From the NCBI GenBank assembly GCA_963665925.1, contig OY762511.1:2294001-2358000 (forward strand): 64,000 nucleotides of DNA, given 5' to 3'. The DNA comes from G963665925 sp963665925. GTDB lineage: Bacteria > Bacillota > Clostridia > Peptostreptococcales > Acidaminobacteraceae. Positions 43,068 to 51,463 of this stretch are shown in pieces. The notes under the pieces are model-generated. The model did no database searches. It was not told where the DNA came from and saw only the letters and a program-made list of their open reading frames with translations. Positions within the stretch are counted from its first letter, which is position 1. The number at the start of each line of letters is the position of its first letter. Made by a program: the position numbers and the translations under genes.

Positions 43068-44480
43068 ATGTCTGGAAAATTATTTCTTTGTTTATTGAGT
43101 CTTTTTTTGACATTAACTGGCTGTGATTTTCAAACCAATGAAGAGACATCTAAAGCGCCTTTGGAGCAGAATTCTGTTCAAGTTCAAGAAAATAAGGCCG
43201 ATAGCGATAAAGACGTCTATTATCTTGCTAAAAGTTGGTATCGGAGTGGCCTTACCGTGTCAGATGTTATTGAACTACTTGATGGTGGGGCATACACGCC
43301 TGAAGAGGCAACTCAAAGTCTTGACGCGGTTTTTTCAATATCCACGAAAGTAAAAAACACATATCCGTACGATATGGGCAGTTTAACCGAAGCTCAAAGT
43401 GAATCCATTTTAAACAATAAACTGCTGCCACTTCGTTTTGACGGACACACTCAGTTATTCGAAGACTACAAAAAGCTTGAAGACGAGATGGGTCCGCATT
43501 TAAACCCATTTGGAAGACGGTTTATGTTTGTAGGCAGTTTGGTTCAGGAAATGTTTGAGACGGATTTCGATCCAGATCATTACTTGAGAACATTAGATGA
43601 ACTTTTAAAGTTGCAAAAAGAAGCTCGGGATACCACATTGAATGAGCGGGTAAAGCAGCTTCAGGGAACCTTTCTCATTTCAAGTATTGGAAATCGTGAA
43701 TCGCATGTGTATGCCGAAGGAAATAAGGTGGACGGTCTATTTCAAGAGAAATTTGAAAGCTATGTTGTAGAATCAGAGGGTGAAACTTACCATGATTTTG
43801 TTTTATGGCTAAGAGACCGTTTTGAAGACAACCATTACGCATATAGCTCTGAAAATCAAGCAGACATGCGTATGCTAAGTGTCTTTGGCAGTGATTTTGA
43901 CCAGTATAAGGTGAGTAGAACAAGTCAGGTCCTTGATAACGAGATTAAAGTCTATTATACCTTTGAAAATGCACCTCATGAATCAAGTGCTCTACTGAAC
44001 GGCTTGAATGAACGCGTAGAGTCTGAGGTGAAAAGGCAAATGGGATTTAATAAAGACGTTGATAAAAGTTTCTATATGAGCCAATCTGTTGGTTTGGCAA
44101 CAGACAAGCTTTTAAGTGTAATCTACCACTGTGAAGTGCTAACAAAGAACAATGAGAAGGTGATTGAGAAAATAAGCTATCTTATTGATCTTGAGGAAAA
44201 AGCATTTCTTAGCTTAGATGATGTTTTCTCGAACGAGTATGCTCGATTCAGTGAGAAGTTAAATGATGCATTTATGAGTCGGTACTCAGGAAAACTCCTA
44301 GACGGACAGTCCGTGAATATAACCAGCGAAGTGCCATTCTATTTGTCTGGAGATTATGTATATTTTGACTTGCCAGAACGGATTTTAAACGAGAATTTTA
44401 AGTATGAAACGCGTTTTATTGTGAACTTGTATGATTATATTGAACATGTTGATTTGGAGCGGATAGGCCTTCAGAAATAA
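43068..44480 (+). CDS. Lipoprotein with C-terminal RsiV/DUF3298-like domain
   Basis: About 470 aa. Signal peptide and lipobox LTLTGC, then a charged linker and a helical region of unknown family (residues 45-240). The C-terminal region, about 270-465, resembles DUF3298/RsiV-type domains (LLSVIYHCEVLTKNNEKVIEKI, then SYLIDLEEKAFLSLDDVFS), in which related proteins bind lysozyme or cell-wall ligands; the match is by eye only. I use the ATG at 43068 because AAGGAG (43052-43057) is 10 bases away, whereas the GTG at 43059 is only 1 base from it. It stands alone, with no sigma factor gene nearby. Confidence 0.6.
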   Translation: MSGKLFLCLLSLFLTLTGCDFQTNEETSKAPLEQNSVQVQENKADSDKDVYYLAKSWYRSGLTVSDVIELLDGGAYTPEEATQSLDAVFSISTKVKNTYPYDMGSLTEAQSESILNNKLLPLRFDGHTQLFEDYKKLEDEMGPHLNPFGRRFMFVGSLVQEMFETDFDPDHYLRTLDELLKLQKEARDTTLNERVKQLQGTFLISSIGNRESHVYAEGNKVDGLFQEKFESYVVESEGETYHDFVLWLRDRFEDNHYAYSSENQADMRMLSVFGSDFDQYKVSRTSQVLDNEIKVYYTFENAPHESSALLNGLNERVESEVKRQMGFNKDVDKSFYMSQSVGLATDKLLSVIYHCEVLTKNNEKVIEKISYLIDLEEKAFLSLDDVFSNEYARFSEKLNDAFMSRYSGKLLDGQSVNITSEVPFYLSGDYVYFDLPERILNENFKYETRFIVNLYDYIEHVDLERIGLQK

Positions 44481-44544
44481 GTCGAGTATGAAATCTAATG
44501 GCAAGAGTTTCAACGCGCATATGTTATTAAGAGCATCTGACGCG

Positions 44545-45213
44545 TTACAGATGCAGCAAGGGGGAAGCGTACTCTTCAAGTTTCTCAATACATAGAATTT
44601 CAATGTGGGATCTTGATGTGGCGATAATTTCCAAATCGCGGAGTTCCTTGAGGATTTTGACAACACTTTCACGCTTGGAACCAATTATGGAAGCGAGTTC
44701 GCCTTGCGTAAGAGCAAAACTTTTATTTCCAGAGTTGTAATTATAAATAAAAAGCATATTGCAGACGCGCGTTTTGATATCTTCATAGGTCTGAGTCGTC
44801 GCGCAGAAGAAAAGAAGATTTGTAAATTTACAATAATGATCAATCATCTCGAAAGAAATTTCAGGATGGTCGGTCATTATTTTTTTTGTGGTTTCGATGT
44901 CAAAGCATAGCGTATCCATATCCGACATTGCAGTGACAATGATGGAGTTTTCTAAAATAAACTGCTGTTCATTGCAAATAATGGGATAGATACTGCCATT
45001 TCCCCAATAGCCAATGACTTTTTCTTCGCCTGAATCGTGGATGACAGAAACCTTGCAGAAACCGTTGACAATAAAGTAGTTATTACGAAATAGGTCCGTG
45101 GGCGCTTTAAGTTGGTCGCCTTTATGAAAATGCTCCTTTTTGTGTGGATACTTCGCAAAAATTGGGAAAAATTTTTGAAACTCTTCTCTGAAAAAATAGC
45201 GTGTTTGAAGCAT
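44545..45213 (-). CDS. Crp/Fnr-family transcriptional regulator
   Basis: 222 aa. An N-terminal cyclic-nucleotide-binding-like barrel (FRNNYFIVNGFCKVSVIHDSG, then EEKVIGYWGNGSIYP) and a C-terminal winged helix (FALTQGELASIIGSKRESVV, then KILKELRDLEII). The residues for cAMP are not conserved, and there is no N-terminal cysteine cluster of the Fnr iron-sulfur type, so the signal is unknown. It is divergent from the old-yellow-enzyme gene and may regulate it, as CprK-like and related regulators do for reductase operons (inference). Confidence 0.88.
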   Translation of the reverse strand: MLQTRYFFREEFQKFFPIFAKYPHKKEHFHKGDQLKAPTDLFRNNYFIVNGFCKVSVIHDSGEEKVIGYWGNGSIYPIICNEQQFILENSIIVTAMSDMDTLCFDIETTKKIMTDHPEISFEMIDHYCKFTNLLFFCATTQTYEDIKTRVCNMLFIYNYNSGNKSFALTQGELASIIGSKRESVVKILKELRDLEIIATSRSHIEILCIEKLEEYASPLLHL

Positions 45214-45286
45214 GATCTTCTCCCTATCTTGGATAAATAAAATTTTAACAAATGGATTCTAGGCTTCACAGAATTTCGCAGATCTC

Positions 45287-45307
45287 TTGTTAAAATGACT
45301 ATAACAT
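45287..45307. promoter_or_regulatory. Possible Crp/Fnr-type operator
   Basis: TTGTTA (45287-45292) and TAACA (45302-45306) form an inverted repeat of 5-base arms with a 9-base centre, just before the ribosome site of the reductase gene. The spacing is looser than the classical Crp/Fnr site, so this is tentative. Confidence 0.3.
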
Positions 45308-45326
45308 ATTAAGGAGGTAGTTGAAA

Positions 45327-47408
45327 ATGAAATTTAAGCACTTATCAAAACCGGGGAAAATTGGAAAGATGCCCTTGAAAAACCGCATGATTCAGCCGGC
45401 TATGGAAACGTGGTCAGCAGGGCCTGACGGAACGGTTACAGAATCGACAATTAACCATTATGCAAGACGCGCAGAGGGTGGTGTTGGTCTAGTTATAACA
45501 GAAATGGTAAATCCAACGCCGGGGTGTATGGTTTTCCCAGGGGAACTTGAGATCAGTGAGGACAGATTTATGCCGGGCATGAGCAAGATTGCAGATGCGA
45601 TCCATGCGGGCGGGTCCAGAGCATGTATCCAGTTATGCCATGGGGGTGTATTTGCAAGAAATTCTACTTCTAATCTTCCTGCCTTCACGCCGTCTGGAAT
45701 CGGAACCTTTTCACTCCCAGGAGCTGATCTGAAGGTAATGACCAAAGAGGATATTGCTCAGGAGGTAGAAGACTTTGCGAAATCAGCGCTACGGTCAAAA
45801 GCCATTGGTTTTGATGCTGTAGAACTTCATGGTGGACATGGTTATCTTTTGGTGGAATTCCTTTCTGCTTACTATAACCGAAGAACAGATGAATATGGTG
45901 GAAGTGTTTATAACAGAACCCGATTCTCAATTGAAGTTATCAAGAAAATTAAGGAATACTGTGGTGCGGATTTCCCAGTTATCTATAAATTATCTACGGA
46001 AGACTTTGTTCCAAATGGAATTACAATGGACCAATCTATTGAAATTTCAAAATATCTGGAAGAAGCAGGTGCGGATGCAATCGTGGTGTCAGGTGGAACA
46101 CTTGATTCCAGAATTCCCGACTTCTTTGATGTAATGCATGAGAAAAAAGAGGCAGATGAATCTGAAATGGGCCTAACTAAAGGCATTAGTACAGCTACAT
46201 GGATTCCTTCAACCTATTGCCCAAGAGATTTGTATACAGTTAATGCAGCAGAGATTAAGAAACATGTCAATATTCCTGTAATCACAATCTGTGCGGTAAG
46301 ACCGGAAACAGCAGAAGAGATGATTGAAGCTGGACAGGCGGATTTCGCAGCGCTTGGCAGACAGATTCTGGCTGATCCAGACTATCCGGCTAAGATTATG
46401 GAAGACCGTATTGAAGACATGCGCCAGTGTCTGCGCTGCAATGAATGTCTGGGCGGCGGCAACAAGAACAGAACGCTGCACTGTGCAGTCAATCCAGATC
46501 TGGGGCATGATTATACTGTAGCTTCAATGATTTATCCGACAAACAATAAAAAGAGAATCGCTATTGTCGGTTCAGGACCTGCAGGCATGAATGCTGCTAT
46601 TGCGGCAAAGGAAAAAGGGCATGAGGTCGTGCTGTTTGAAAAGAGTGAAATGCTGGGTGGTCTTATGTATTATGTAGGAAAGCCTGATTTCAAAATTGAC
46701 TACAAAAAATATACGGATTACTTGATTCATACAGTGGGAAAACTGGGTGTGGATGTGCGTCTAAATACGGAGTTCACAGTAGAAACAGCTGAAAAAGAGA
46801 AGTTTGACAAGATTATTGCAGCAACGGGGTCGGAGTGGTTCATTCCAAACATTGAGGGTGCAAAGGATGGCGGCGTACTCAATCCGTTGGATGTGCTTGA
46901 TGACAAATACCCTGAGGGTGAGCATTTTATTGTTTGTGGAGCAGGTCTGGTAGGTTGCGAAGTATCCATGCACTTGGCTGAGCAGGGAAAGAAAGTGACA
47001 ATGATTGATATTGTATCGAACAGCAATCCTGCAAACCTATACGGCGTTGACTGGAATATCAATGCACGTCTAGCAGTGGACAAGATAGATGTGCAGCTGG
47101 AGAAGAAGATTTTGAAAATGTCAGGGACAGAAGTCATCTGTGACACCAAGAAAGAAAAGACACCACACAATCCAAATACAGGAAAAGGAACAGAACGTCC
47201 TCATGATTTCTCGGGTCCATTTGATGGCGGACAAGTAACCTTCAAAGGCGACGCTGTAATCTGTGCATTGGGGATGCGGTCTGTGAATAGTCTTTCAAAT
47301 GAACTGATTGAAAAAGGGTATCCTGTAGAAGTTATTGGTGATGCATACCAAGCAAGAAAGATACTTGATGCAGTTCACGAAGGTTATAGCGCTGGAAGAA
47401 GAAGCTGA
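45327..47408 (+). CDS. Old-yellow-enzyme-type NADH:flavin oxidoreductase (enoate/dienoyl-CoA reductase family)
   Basis: About 693 aa. The N-terminal FMN TIM barrel runs to about residue 350 (LKNRMIQPAMETW, CIQLCHGG, AVELHGGHGYLLVEFLSAYY). A 4Fe-4S motif follows (CLRCNECLGGGNKN, next Cys in LHCAVNP) near 367-385. The last part is an FAD/NAD domain (IAIVGSGPAGMNAAIAAKEK near 411; FIVCGAGLVGCEV). This is the layout of 2,4-dienoyl-CoA reductase, 2-enoate reductase and the bile-acid enzymes BaiCD/BaiH; the substrate is unknown. The ATG at 45327 follows AAGGAGGT by 8 bases. It lies downstream of a divergent Crp/Fnr regulator. Confidence 0.9.
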   Translation: MKFKHLSKPGKIGKMPLKNRMIQPAMETWSAGPDGTVTESTINHYARRAEGGVGLVITEMVNPTPGCMVFPGELEISEDRFMPGMSKIADAIHAGGSRACIQLCHGGVFARNSTSNLPAFTPSGIGTFSLPGADLKVMTKEDIAQEVEDFAKSALRSKAIGFDAVELHGGHGYLLVEFLSAYYNRRTDEYGGSVYNRTRFSIEVIKKIKEYCGADFPVIYKLSTEDFVPNGITMDQSIEISKYLEEAGADAIVVSGGTLDSRIPDFFDVMHEKKEADESEMGLTKGISTATWIPSTYCPRDLYTVNAAEIKKHVNIPVITICAVRPETAEEMIEAGQADFAALGRQILADPDYPAKIMEDRIEDMRQCLRCNECLGGGNKNRTLHCAVNPDLGHDYTVASMIYPTNNKKRIAIVGSGPAGMNAAIAAKEKGHEVVLFEKSEMLGGLMYYVGKPDFKIDYKKYTDYLIHTVGKLGVDVRLNTEFTVETAEKEKFDKIIAATGSEWFIPNIEGAKDGGVLNPLDVLDDKYPEGEHFIVCGAGLVGCEVSMHLAEQGKKVTMIDIVSNSNPANLYGVDWNINARLAVDKIDVQLEKKILKMSGTEVICDTKKEKTPHNPNTGKGTERPHDFSGPFDGGQVTFKGDAVICALGMRSVNSLSNELIEKGYPVEVIGDAYQARKILDAVHEGYSAGRRS

Positions 47409-47420
47409 TAGGTAAATACT

Positions 47421-48050
47421 ATGGAAGCAAATAAAAAAATCATAATGGAAGCAAACGAAAAAATCGCAGTAGAGTCTTCAAGGGTTGTAGCAGATGCATC
47501 CCCAACGATTCTGTTTACATTTACCATGCTGACCATGATGTTTCTGGCTCTGGGTACGGGGTATTTGAACGGGAGTGCACTACTGCTACTAGGCTGTATT
47601 CAGATTGGGGTTTATCCAGTCTATATATACTGTGCAGCAAATGCCATTAATCGCAAAGATCCAATTTCGGGCAATTGTTTCTTGATATTTGCAAGCTTGT
47701 TCGGCGGTGCAGCAGGTTTGTGTAATCTGGCATTTTATTTTGCAGGGATATTCAATTGGCCAGTTGACGGCAGAATCATGGGTATTGTCTGGATTTGGTC
47801 TGGGGTAATGCTTATACCGATTGTAGCTGCTATGAGAAAGGGTCCATCGCTACCTTTCGCTGTATTCGGCAGCGCGGCTCTAATGCTCGTACTATTTGGC
47901 GTATCATCATTTGGATATTTTAGTGGGGTCCTTAGTCCCCTTGTGTCAGTATTGCAGGCATTTGTAGGGATTGGCGGTTTCTATATATGTCTGGCTAGTC
48001 TTTTTGCTATGGCAGAAATACCCTTGCCTTTAGGAAAACCCTTTTATTAG
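47421..48050 (+). CDS. Six-helix membrane protein, possibly GPR1/FUN34/YaaH (SatP)-like
   Basis: 209 aa. A hydrophilic N-terminus of about 25 residues is followed by six hydrophobic segments (ILFTFTMLTMMFLALGTGYL through VGIGGFYICLASLFAM). The arrangement and the motif DPISGNCFLIFASLFGGAAG recall acetate/succinate transporters of the SatP family, but the similarity is weak. It starts 12 bases after the reductase gene, so co-transcription is expected. It may import or export the substrate or product of that enzyme (inference). Confidence 0.6.
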   Translation: MEANKKIIMEANEKIAVESSRVVADASPTILFTFTMLTMMFLALGTGYLNGSALLLLGCIQIGVYPVYIYCAANAINRKDPISGNCFLIFASLFGGAAGLCNLAFYFAGIFNWPVDGRIMGIVWIWSGVMLIPIVAAMRKGPSLPFAVFGSAALMLVLFGVSSFGYFSGVLSPLVSVLQAFVGIGGFYICLASLFAMAEIPLPLGKPFY

Positions 48051-48232
48051 GTCTTGGGTAAAATAGAATTAAATAATGTCTGATGAAACAGAAGTGGCTG
48101 TCAAGAGTTGTGAACAGCCACTTTTTTTGCGGAAAATACAAAAAATGCAGTTTTAGAAATGAGCAACCTATCGGTTGAAGATATTTTCAGTTTATGCGTT
48201 CTGATAGTGTTTTAAAATAATGACCTTGTACT

Positions 48233-48424
48233 GAGGAATTCGCAGTCATTTTGCCGGGAATTTCTGAATCAAATGCACAACTACGTGCTGAAAAATACAG
48301 GAAAAAAATTGAAGCAATGCGCATTGTCAGGTTAGATCCGAATTATCAGGTGACGATCAGTTTTGGAATGGCAGTACATACAAAGAAATGGAAGACCTTG
48401 AATACCAGAAAGCCCTGGATTTGA
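48233..48424 (+). pseudogene. Fragment of a GGDEF (diguanylate cyclase) gene
   Basis: One frame reads EEFAVILPGISESNAQLRAE, then KYRKKIEAMRI, NYQVTISFGMAV. This is the middle of a GGDEF domain after the active site (the EEF-like tail, the helix with Ala/Glu/Lys, and the TIS-GMA strand). There is no start, no upstream part and no natural end. The frame runs into the crotonase fragment and stops at 48422. A decayed remnant. Confidence 0.65.
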
Positions 48425-48522
48425 CGAATAATCATTTTGCAACACTTTGTACCACAGAGGATGCACACGAGGGTGTAGAGGCATTCCTGAATAAGAGAGA
48501 GTCGGTTTGGAAAAACAAATAG
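48385..48522 (+). pseudogene. Fragment of an enoyl-CoA hydratase (crotonase) gene, 3' end
   Basis: A frame of 45 codons ending in TAG reads EMEDLEYQKALDLTNNHFAT, then LCTTEDAHEGVEAFLNKRES, ending WKNK. This is the canonical C-terminus of crotonases (acidic helix, TEDAHEGV-x-AFLNKR). The upstream part is lost; a GGDEF fragment is fused just before it. Confidence 0.7.
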
Positions 48523-48548
48523 CAAGATGTATTTACATATAGGTTTTA

Positions 48549-48579
48549 CAAAAAAAAACCACCTGCTATGCGGGTGGTT
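48549..48579 (-). terminator. Minus-strand terminator
   Basis: AACCACC (48557-48563) and GGTGGTT (48573-48579) form a stem. On the minus strand it is followed by a long T-run (A-run on the plus strand, from 48550). It would end the transcript of the decayed reductase gene. Confidence 0.7.
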
Positions 48580-48633
48580 CTAAATCGCTACTAACCTTGA
48601 ATAGGCAAGATAAAAGACAATATAAGAAAAATC

Positions 48634-49139
48634 TTAATACAGAGTGTTAAGTTGCTCTTCTCCACAGTTTGAATCTTTTAAAATTGCTCTGCCAATGCCA
48701 ATGCCAATGCCAATGCCAATGCCAATGCCAATGCCAATGCCAATGCCAATGCCAATGCCAATCATATCGGTTTTATTTTCTTCAAGCAGGGTTTCGGTTT
48801 CAAGGGCTGTGGGAACACCCCCTGTAAGCATAACTGGAATAGAAACATGTTTTTTTATTTCTTGAGTCATTTGCGCCTGATTCATTTCGATAGACATTTC
48901 GTCGTCGAACTTCTTGTTGGGTAGAGCGCTGGCACTAACCGGTGCCAGGCCTGTTATTGTTTGGCTGGTAGCGCCTCCGGCGTGACTGATTTGTGCAATG
49001 ACTTTAGTTCCATTTTGGTGAATCTTAAAGCCTCTGTGACTTTTCCATCAGGCGTCTTACCAGATGCCATAGGGGGTAAGACGATTCTGTTTTTCAGTTT
49101 GAGTTGATTGAGGGCAATCGGCTCATAAATATATTTCAT
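48634..49139 (-). pseudogene. Decayed old-yellow-enzyme (NADH:flavin oxidoreductase) gene
   Basis: Several separate pieces of one FMN barrel are recognisable in order. The intact N-terminus is MKYIYEPIALNQLKLKNRIV, then LPPMASGKTPDGKV, preceded by AAGGAGGT. In another frame follows HQNGTKVIAQISHAGGATSQ, then ITGLAPVSASALPNKKFDDE. The C-terminal barrel piece is KKHVSIPVMLTGGVPTALET, then DMIGIG and GRAILKDS. Large internal deletions and at least one frameshift separate them, and the glycine-isoleucine loop has been blown up by a hexanucleotide repeat. It is divergent from a MarR gene that probably once regulated it. Confidence 0.8.
48691..48762. repeat. (GCCAAT)12 hexanucleotide microsatellite
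   Basis: Twelve perfect copies of GCCAAT. On the minus strand they encode Gly-Ile repeats inside the phosphate-binding loop of the decayed reductase, where the family has a single short GIG. Confidence 0.97.
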
Positions 49140-49268
49140 TTCAGTGACCTCCTTAGCTTTATACAAGAATATTGAATGCAGTATACAACTGTTTCGGATA
49201 AAAATACAATGGGTGTTGAGTTTTGCCGTTTAACATATAGAGGAAATTGCAACCATTGTGTATGGAAA

Positions 49269-49297
49269 TTGACAATCCCAATCGTATATGATAGTTA
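49269..49297 (+). promoter_or_regulatory. Promoter for the MarR gene
   Basis: TTGACA (49269-49274), 17 bases, TAGTTA (49292-49297), with TG one base before the -10. Confidence 0.5.
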
Positions 49298-49355
49298 TTA
49301 AATAGATAAATACAGTAAACTGTTATTGTATTTCAATACTTTTAGGAGAGCATAA

Positions 49356-49853
49356 ATGAATAGTGATACAGATAATAAAACATTATTTAGGCAGCTTTAT
49401 GACAGAGCTAGGTGTCTTTATAGTTTTACGAGCCTCATGAATAAGCATATGAAGCATACAAACTGCAGCACGATTGCGCCTGAAATTACGATGATGGAAA
49501 CACACACATTGATTGATATAATGGAAAATCCAAATATTTCGCTCGTTGAATTGGGGAGATTGAATAATAAGTCCAAGGGGGCAATATCGCAGACCATAAA
49601 AAAGCTCGAGGGGAAAGGGCTGCTTGTCAAGAATGGCAGTGAAACCAATAAGAAAGTCATTAAGTTGAACCTAACAGAGACGGGGCGAATGGCTGCTGAA
49701 GAGCATGCAAAAAGTGACGCCAAGGATCTTACATCAAGTTTAAATGCATTAGTGAATAAATATGACTGCACAATTGAGGAAATAGATAGTTTTTATAAGG
49801 TGTTGGATTGTTACATAAAAGTCCTGAATGATTTTGAATCGAATAGAAAATAG
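49356..49853 (+). CDS. MarR-family transcriptional regulator
   Basis: 165 aa. The winged helix is at about residues 45-110 (NISLVELGRLNNKSKGAISQ, then TIKKLEGKGLLVKNGSETNK, KVIKLNLTETG), flanked by the dimerisation helices typical of MarR proteins. The ATG follows AGGAG. Divergent from the decayed reductase gene, it may now be an orphan or may control the intact reductase or the downstream aminotransferase gene. Confidence 0.88.
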   Translation: MNSDTDNKTLFRQLYDRARCLYSFTSLMNKHMKHTNCSTIAPEITMMETHTLIDIMENPNISLVELGRLNNKSKGAISQTIKKLEGKGLLVKNGSETNKKVIKLNLTETGRMAAEEHAKSDAKDLTSSLNALVNKYDCTIEEIDSFYKVLDCYIKVLNDFESNRK

Positions 49854-49858
49854 AGATG

Positions 49859-49907
49859 CGTTGCAGAATAGCTTTTAGAAAGAAGTTATCCTGCAACGTA
49901 TTTTTTT
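49859..49907 (+). terminator. Terminator after the MarR gene
   Basis: CGTTGCAG (49859-49866) pairs with CTGCAACG (49891-49898); a partly paired centre and seven Ts (49901-49907) complete it. Confidence 0.8.
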
Positions 49908-50084
49908 GCGATTGTTTAGAAAAATATAGTTTACATTAAGAACAAAAAATACATAAATCGCTAATAGCGAGTGAAAAATGAATGGGATTAAAACTTTATA
50001 CCATGCTGAATTTATTAATATGTCAGGGATTTGTGTTGGAATTTTCATTGACTTCGGCATGTTAGATTGAATTTTCAGAAAATA

Positions 50085-50113
50085 TTGCAAATCGAGAAAA
50101 GATGTGATATAAA
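50085..50113 (+). promoter_or_regulatory. Promoter for the PatB/MalY-type gene
   Basis: TTGCAA (50085-50090), a 17-base spacer, TATAAA (50108-50113) with an upstream TG. The rest of 49908-50084 shows nothing recognisable. Confidence 0.55.
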
Positions 50114-50166
50114 TGTAAAAGGTTTAGCAACTAAACTATGGTGACTGAAATAATAGGAGCGCAGAA

Positions 50167-51366
50167 ATGTTTAGAAACGAAGATAAAAGGTATGATTTTG
50201 AGACGTTACTTTCTAGAGAGAATACGGGATCCTTTAAATGGGATGGGATGCTAGACGCAAATCCAGATGTACCGAGTGGGATTGTTCCATTTTCTGTAGC
50301 GGATATGGAGTTTAAGAATGCGCCTGAAATTGCAGAAGGCTTATATGAATATCTTCAAAACAGCATTCTTGGTTATACACTTCCTACGGACGGTTTCCTT
50401 GATGCGATAACTGCATGGATGAAACGCAGACATGGCTGGGAAGTAAAAAAAGAATGGCTGGTAGACTATCCTGGTGTAGTGCCATCTTTGTATCACCTGG
50501 TTAAGCTGCTTACGGAAGAAGATGAAGGCGTAATTATATTTACACCGGTTTACTATCCGTTTTACAATGCGATTGATAAGGGAAAAAGAAGAATGGTTCA
50601 AAGTCCGCTCGTTAGAAATGACAATAGATATGAGATCGATTATGCGGATTTTGAGAGAAAAGCAAAAGAAGCCAGAAATAAACTATGTATTTTATGCAAT
50701 CCACATAATCCTGTTGGTAGAGTCTGGACAGAAGAAGAATTAGAAAAGGTGGGAAGGATTTGCATCGATAATGGTGTGACTGTAATCTCAGATGAAATTC
50801 ATGCAGATCTGATTATGCCAGGACATAAGCATACTGTATTTGGAAGTATTTCAGAGGAATTTGCCAATAACAGTATAATCTGTACAGCGCCGAGTAAGAC
50901 TTTCAATATTGCAGGTATGCTGACATCCAGTCTGATTATTCCAAATGCCGAACTCAAGGAACGCGTATATAACTACAGAGAAGATAATGCAATATACTTC
51001 TGTAATCAACTGGGCTATAAGACCTGTGAAATTGTGTATAATCAATGCGAACAGTGGCTGGAAGAACTTCTTGAGGTACTGGACACCAATAGAAAATTCA
51101 TCAAGGAATTCATGCGTGAGAAATTTCCTGAAGTCACAGTCTTTGATTTAGAGGGAACGTATCTGCAGTGGCTTGATTTCAACGGACTCGGTCTGACTTA
51201 TCAGGAACTTGAAAAATTCATGGTTGAAGAAGCATTTATGTTTACCGATGAAGGTCATATCTTTGGAAAGCTTGGAGAAGGATATGAGAGAATTAATCTG
51301 GCTTGTCCGACTTGGGTTCTGAAAGAGGGCTTGGAGCGCATGTATGAAGCATGGTGGAACAGATAA
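50167..51366 (+). CDS. PatB/MalY-type pyridoxal-phosphate enzyme (cystathionine beta-lyase or aminotransferase)
   Basis: 399 aa, fold-type I PLP enzyme. MalY/PatB hallmarks are present: VPFSVADMEFKNAPEI near the N-terminus, YTLPTDGFLDAITAWMKRRH, PVYYPFYNAI, LCNPHNPVGRVW, ISDEIHADLIMPGH and the PLP lysine in TAPSKTFNIAGM. Family members cleave cystathionine to homocysteine and can act as aminotransferases. It stands alone between two terminators. Confidence 0.9.
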   Translation: MFRNEDKRYDFETLLSRENTGSFKWDGMLDANPDVPSGIVPFSVADMEFKNAPEIAEGLYEYLQNSILGYTLPTDGFLDAITAWMKRRHGWEVKKEWLVDYPGVVPSLYHLVKLLTEEDEGVIIFTPVYYPFYNAIDKGKRRMVQSPLVRNDNRYEIDYADFERKAKEARNKLCILCNPHNPVGRVWTEEELEKVGRICIDNGVTVISDEIHADLIMPGHKHTVFGSISEEFANNSIICTAPSKTFNIAGMLTSSLIIPNAELKERVYNYREDNAIYFCNQLGYKTCEIVYNQCEQWLEELLEVLDTNRKFIKEFMREKFPEVTVFDLEGTYLQWLDFNGLGLTYQELEKFMVEEAFMFTDEGHIFGKLGEGYERINLACPTWVLKEGLERMYEAWWNR

Positions 51367-51394
51367 AGCGTGTCTAATGATAATAAAATGCAAG

Positions 51395-51428
51395 AAAGAG
51401 CTTCCTGTTTGGTAATAGGAAGCTCTTT
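51395..51428. terminator. Bidirectional terminator
   Basis: AAAGAGCTTCCT (51395-51406) and AGGAAGCTCTTT (51417-51428), loop of 10 bases. It serves the plus-strand lyase gene and the minus-strand Na/Pi gene. Confidence 0.85.
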
Positions 51429-51463
51429 TAAATGCAGTAAATGAATAGAAAATTAAACAGAGA

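Noticed and set aside
44500..44560. Hairpin GCATCTG / CAGATGC between the lipoprotein and Crp/Fnr genes as a terminator
   Set aside because: No T-run on either side and it overlaps the end of the regulator gene, so it is not convincing.
48691..48762. Tandem repeat considered as a CRISPR-like or iteron array
   Set aside because: Units are 6 bases with no spacers, and there is no replication gene nearby; it is a simple microsatellite.
48644..48865. Plus-strand open frame with Pro-Met repeats
   Set aside because: It is only the complement of the GCCAAT microsatellite inside the decayed reductase; no ribosome site and no family resemblance.
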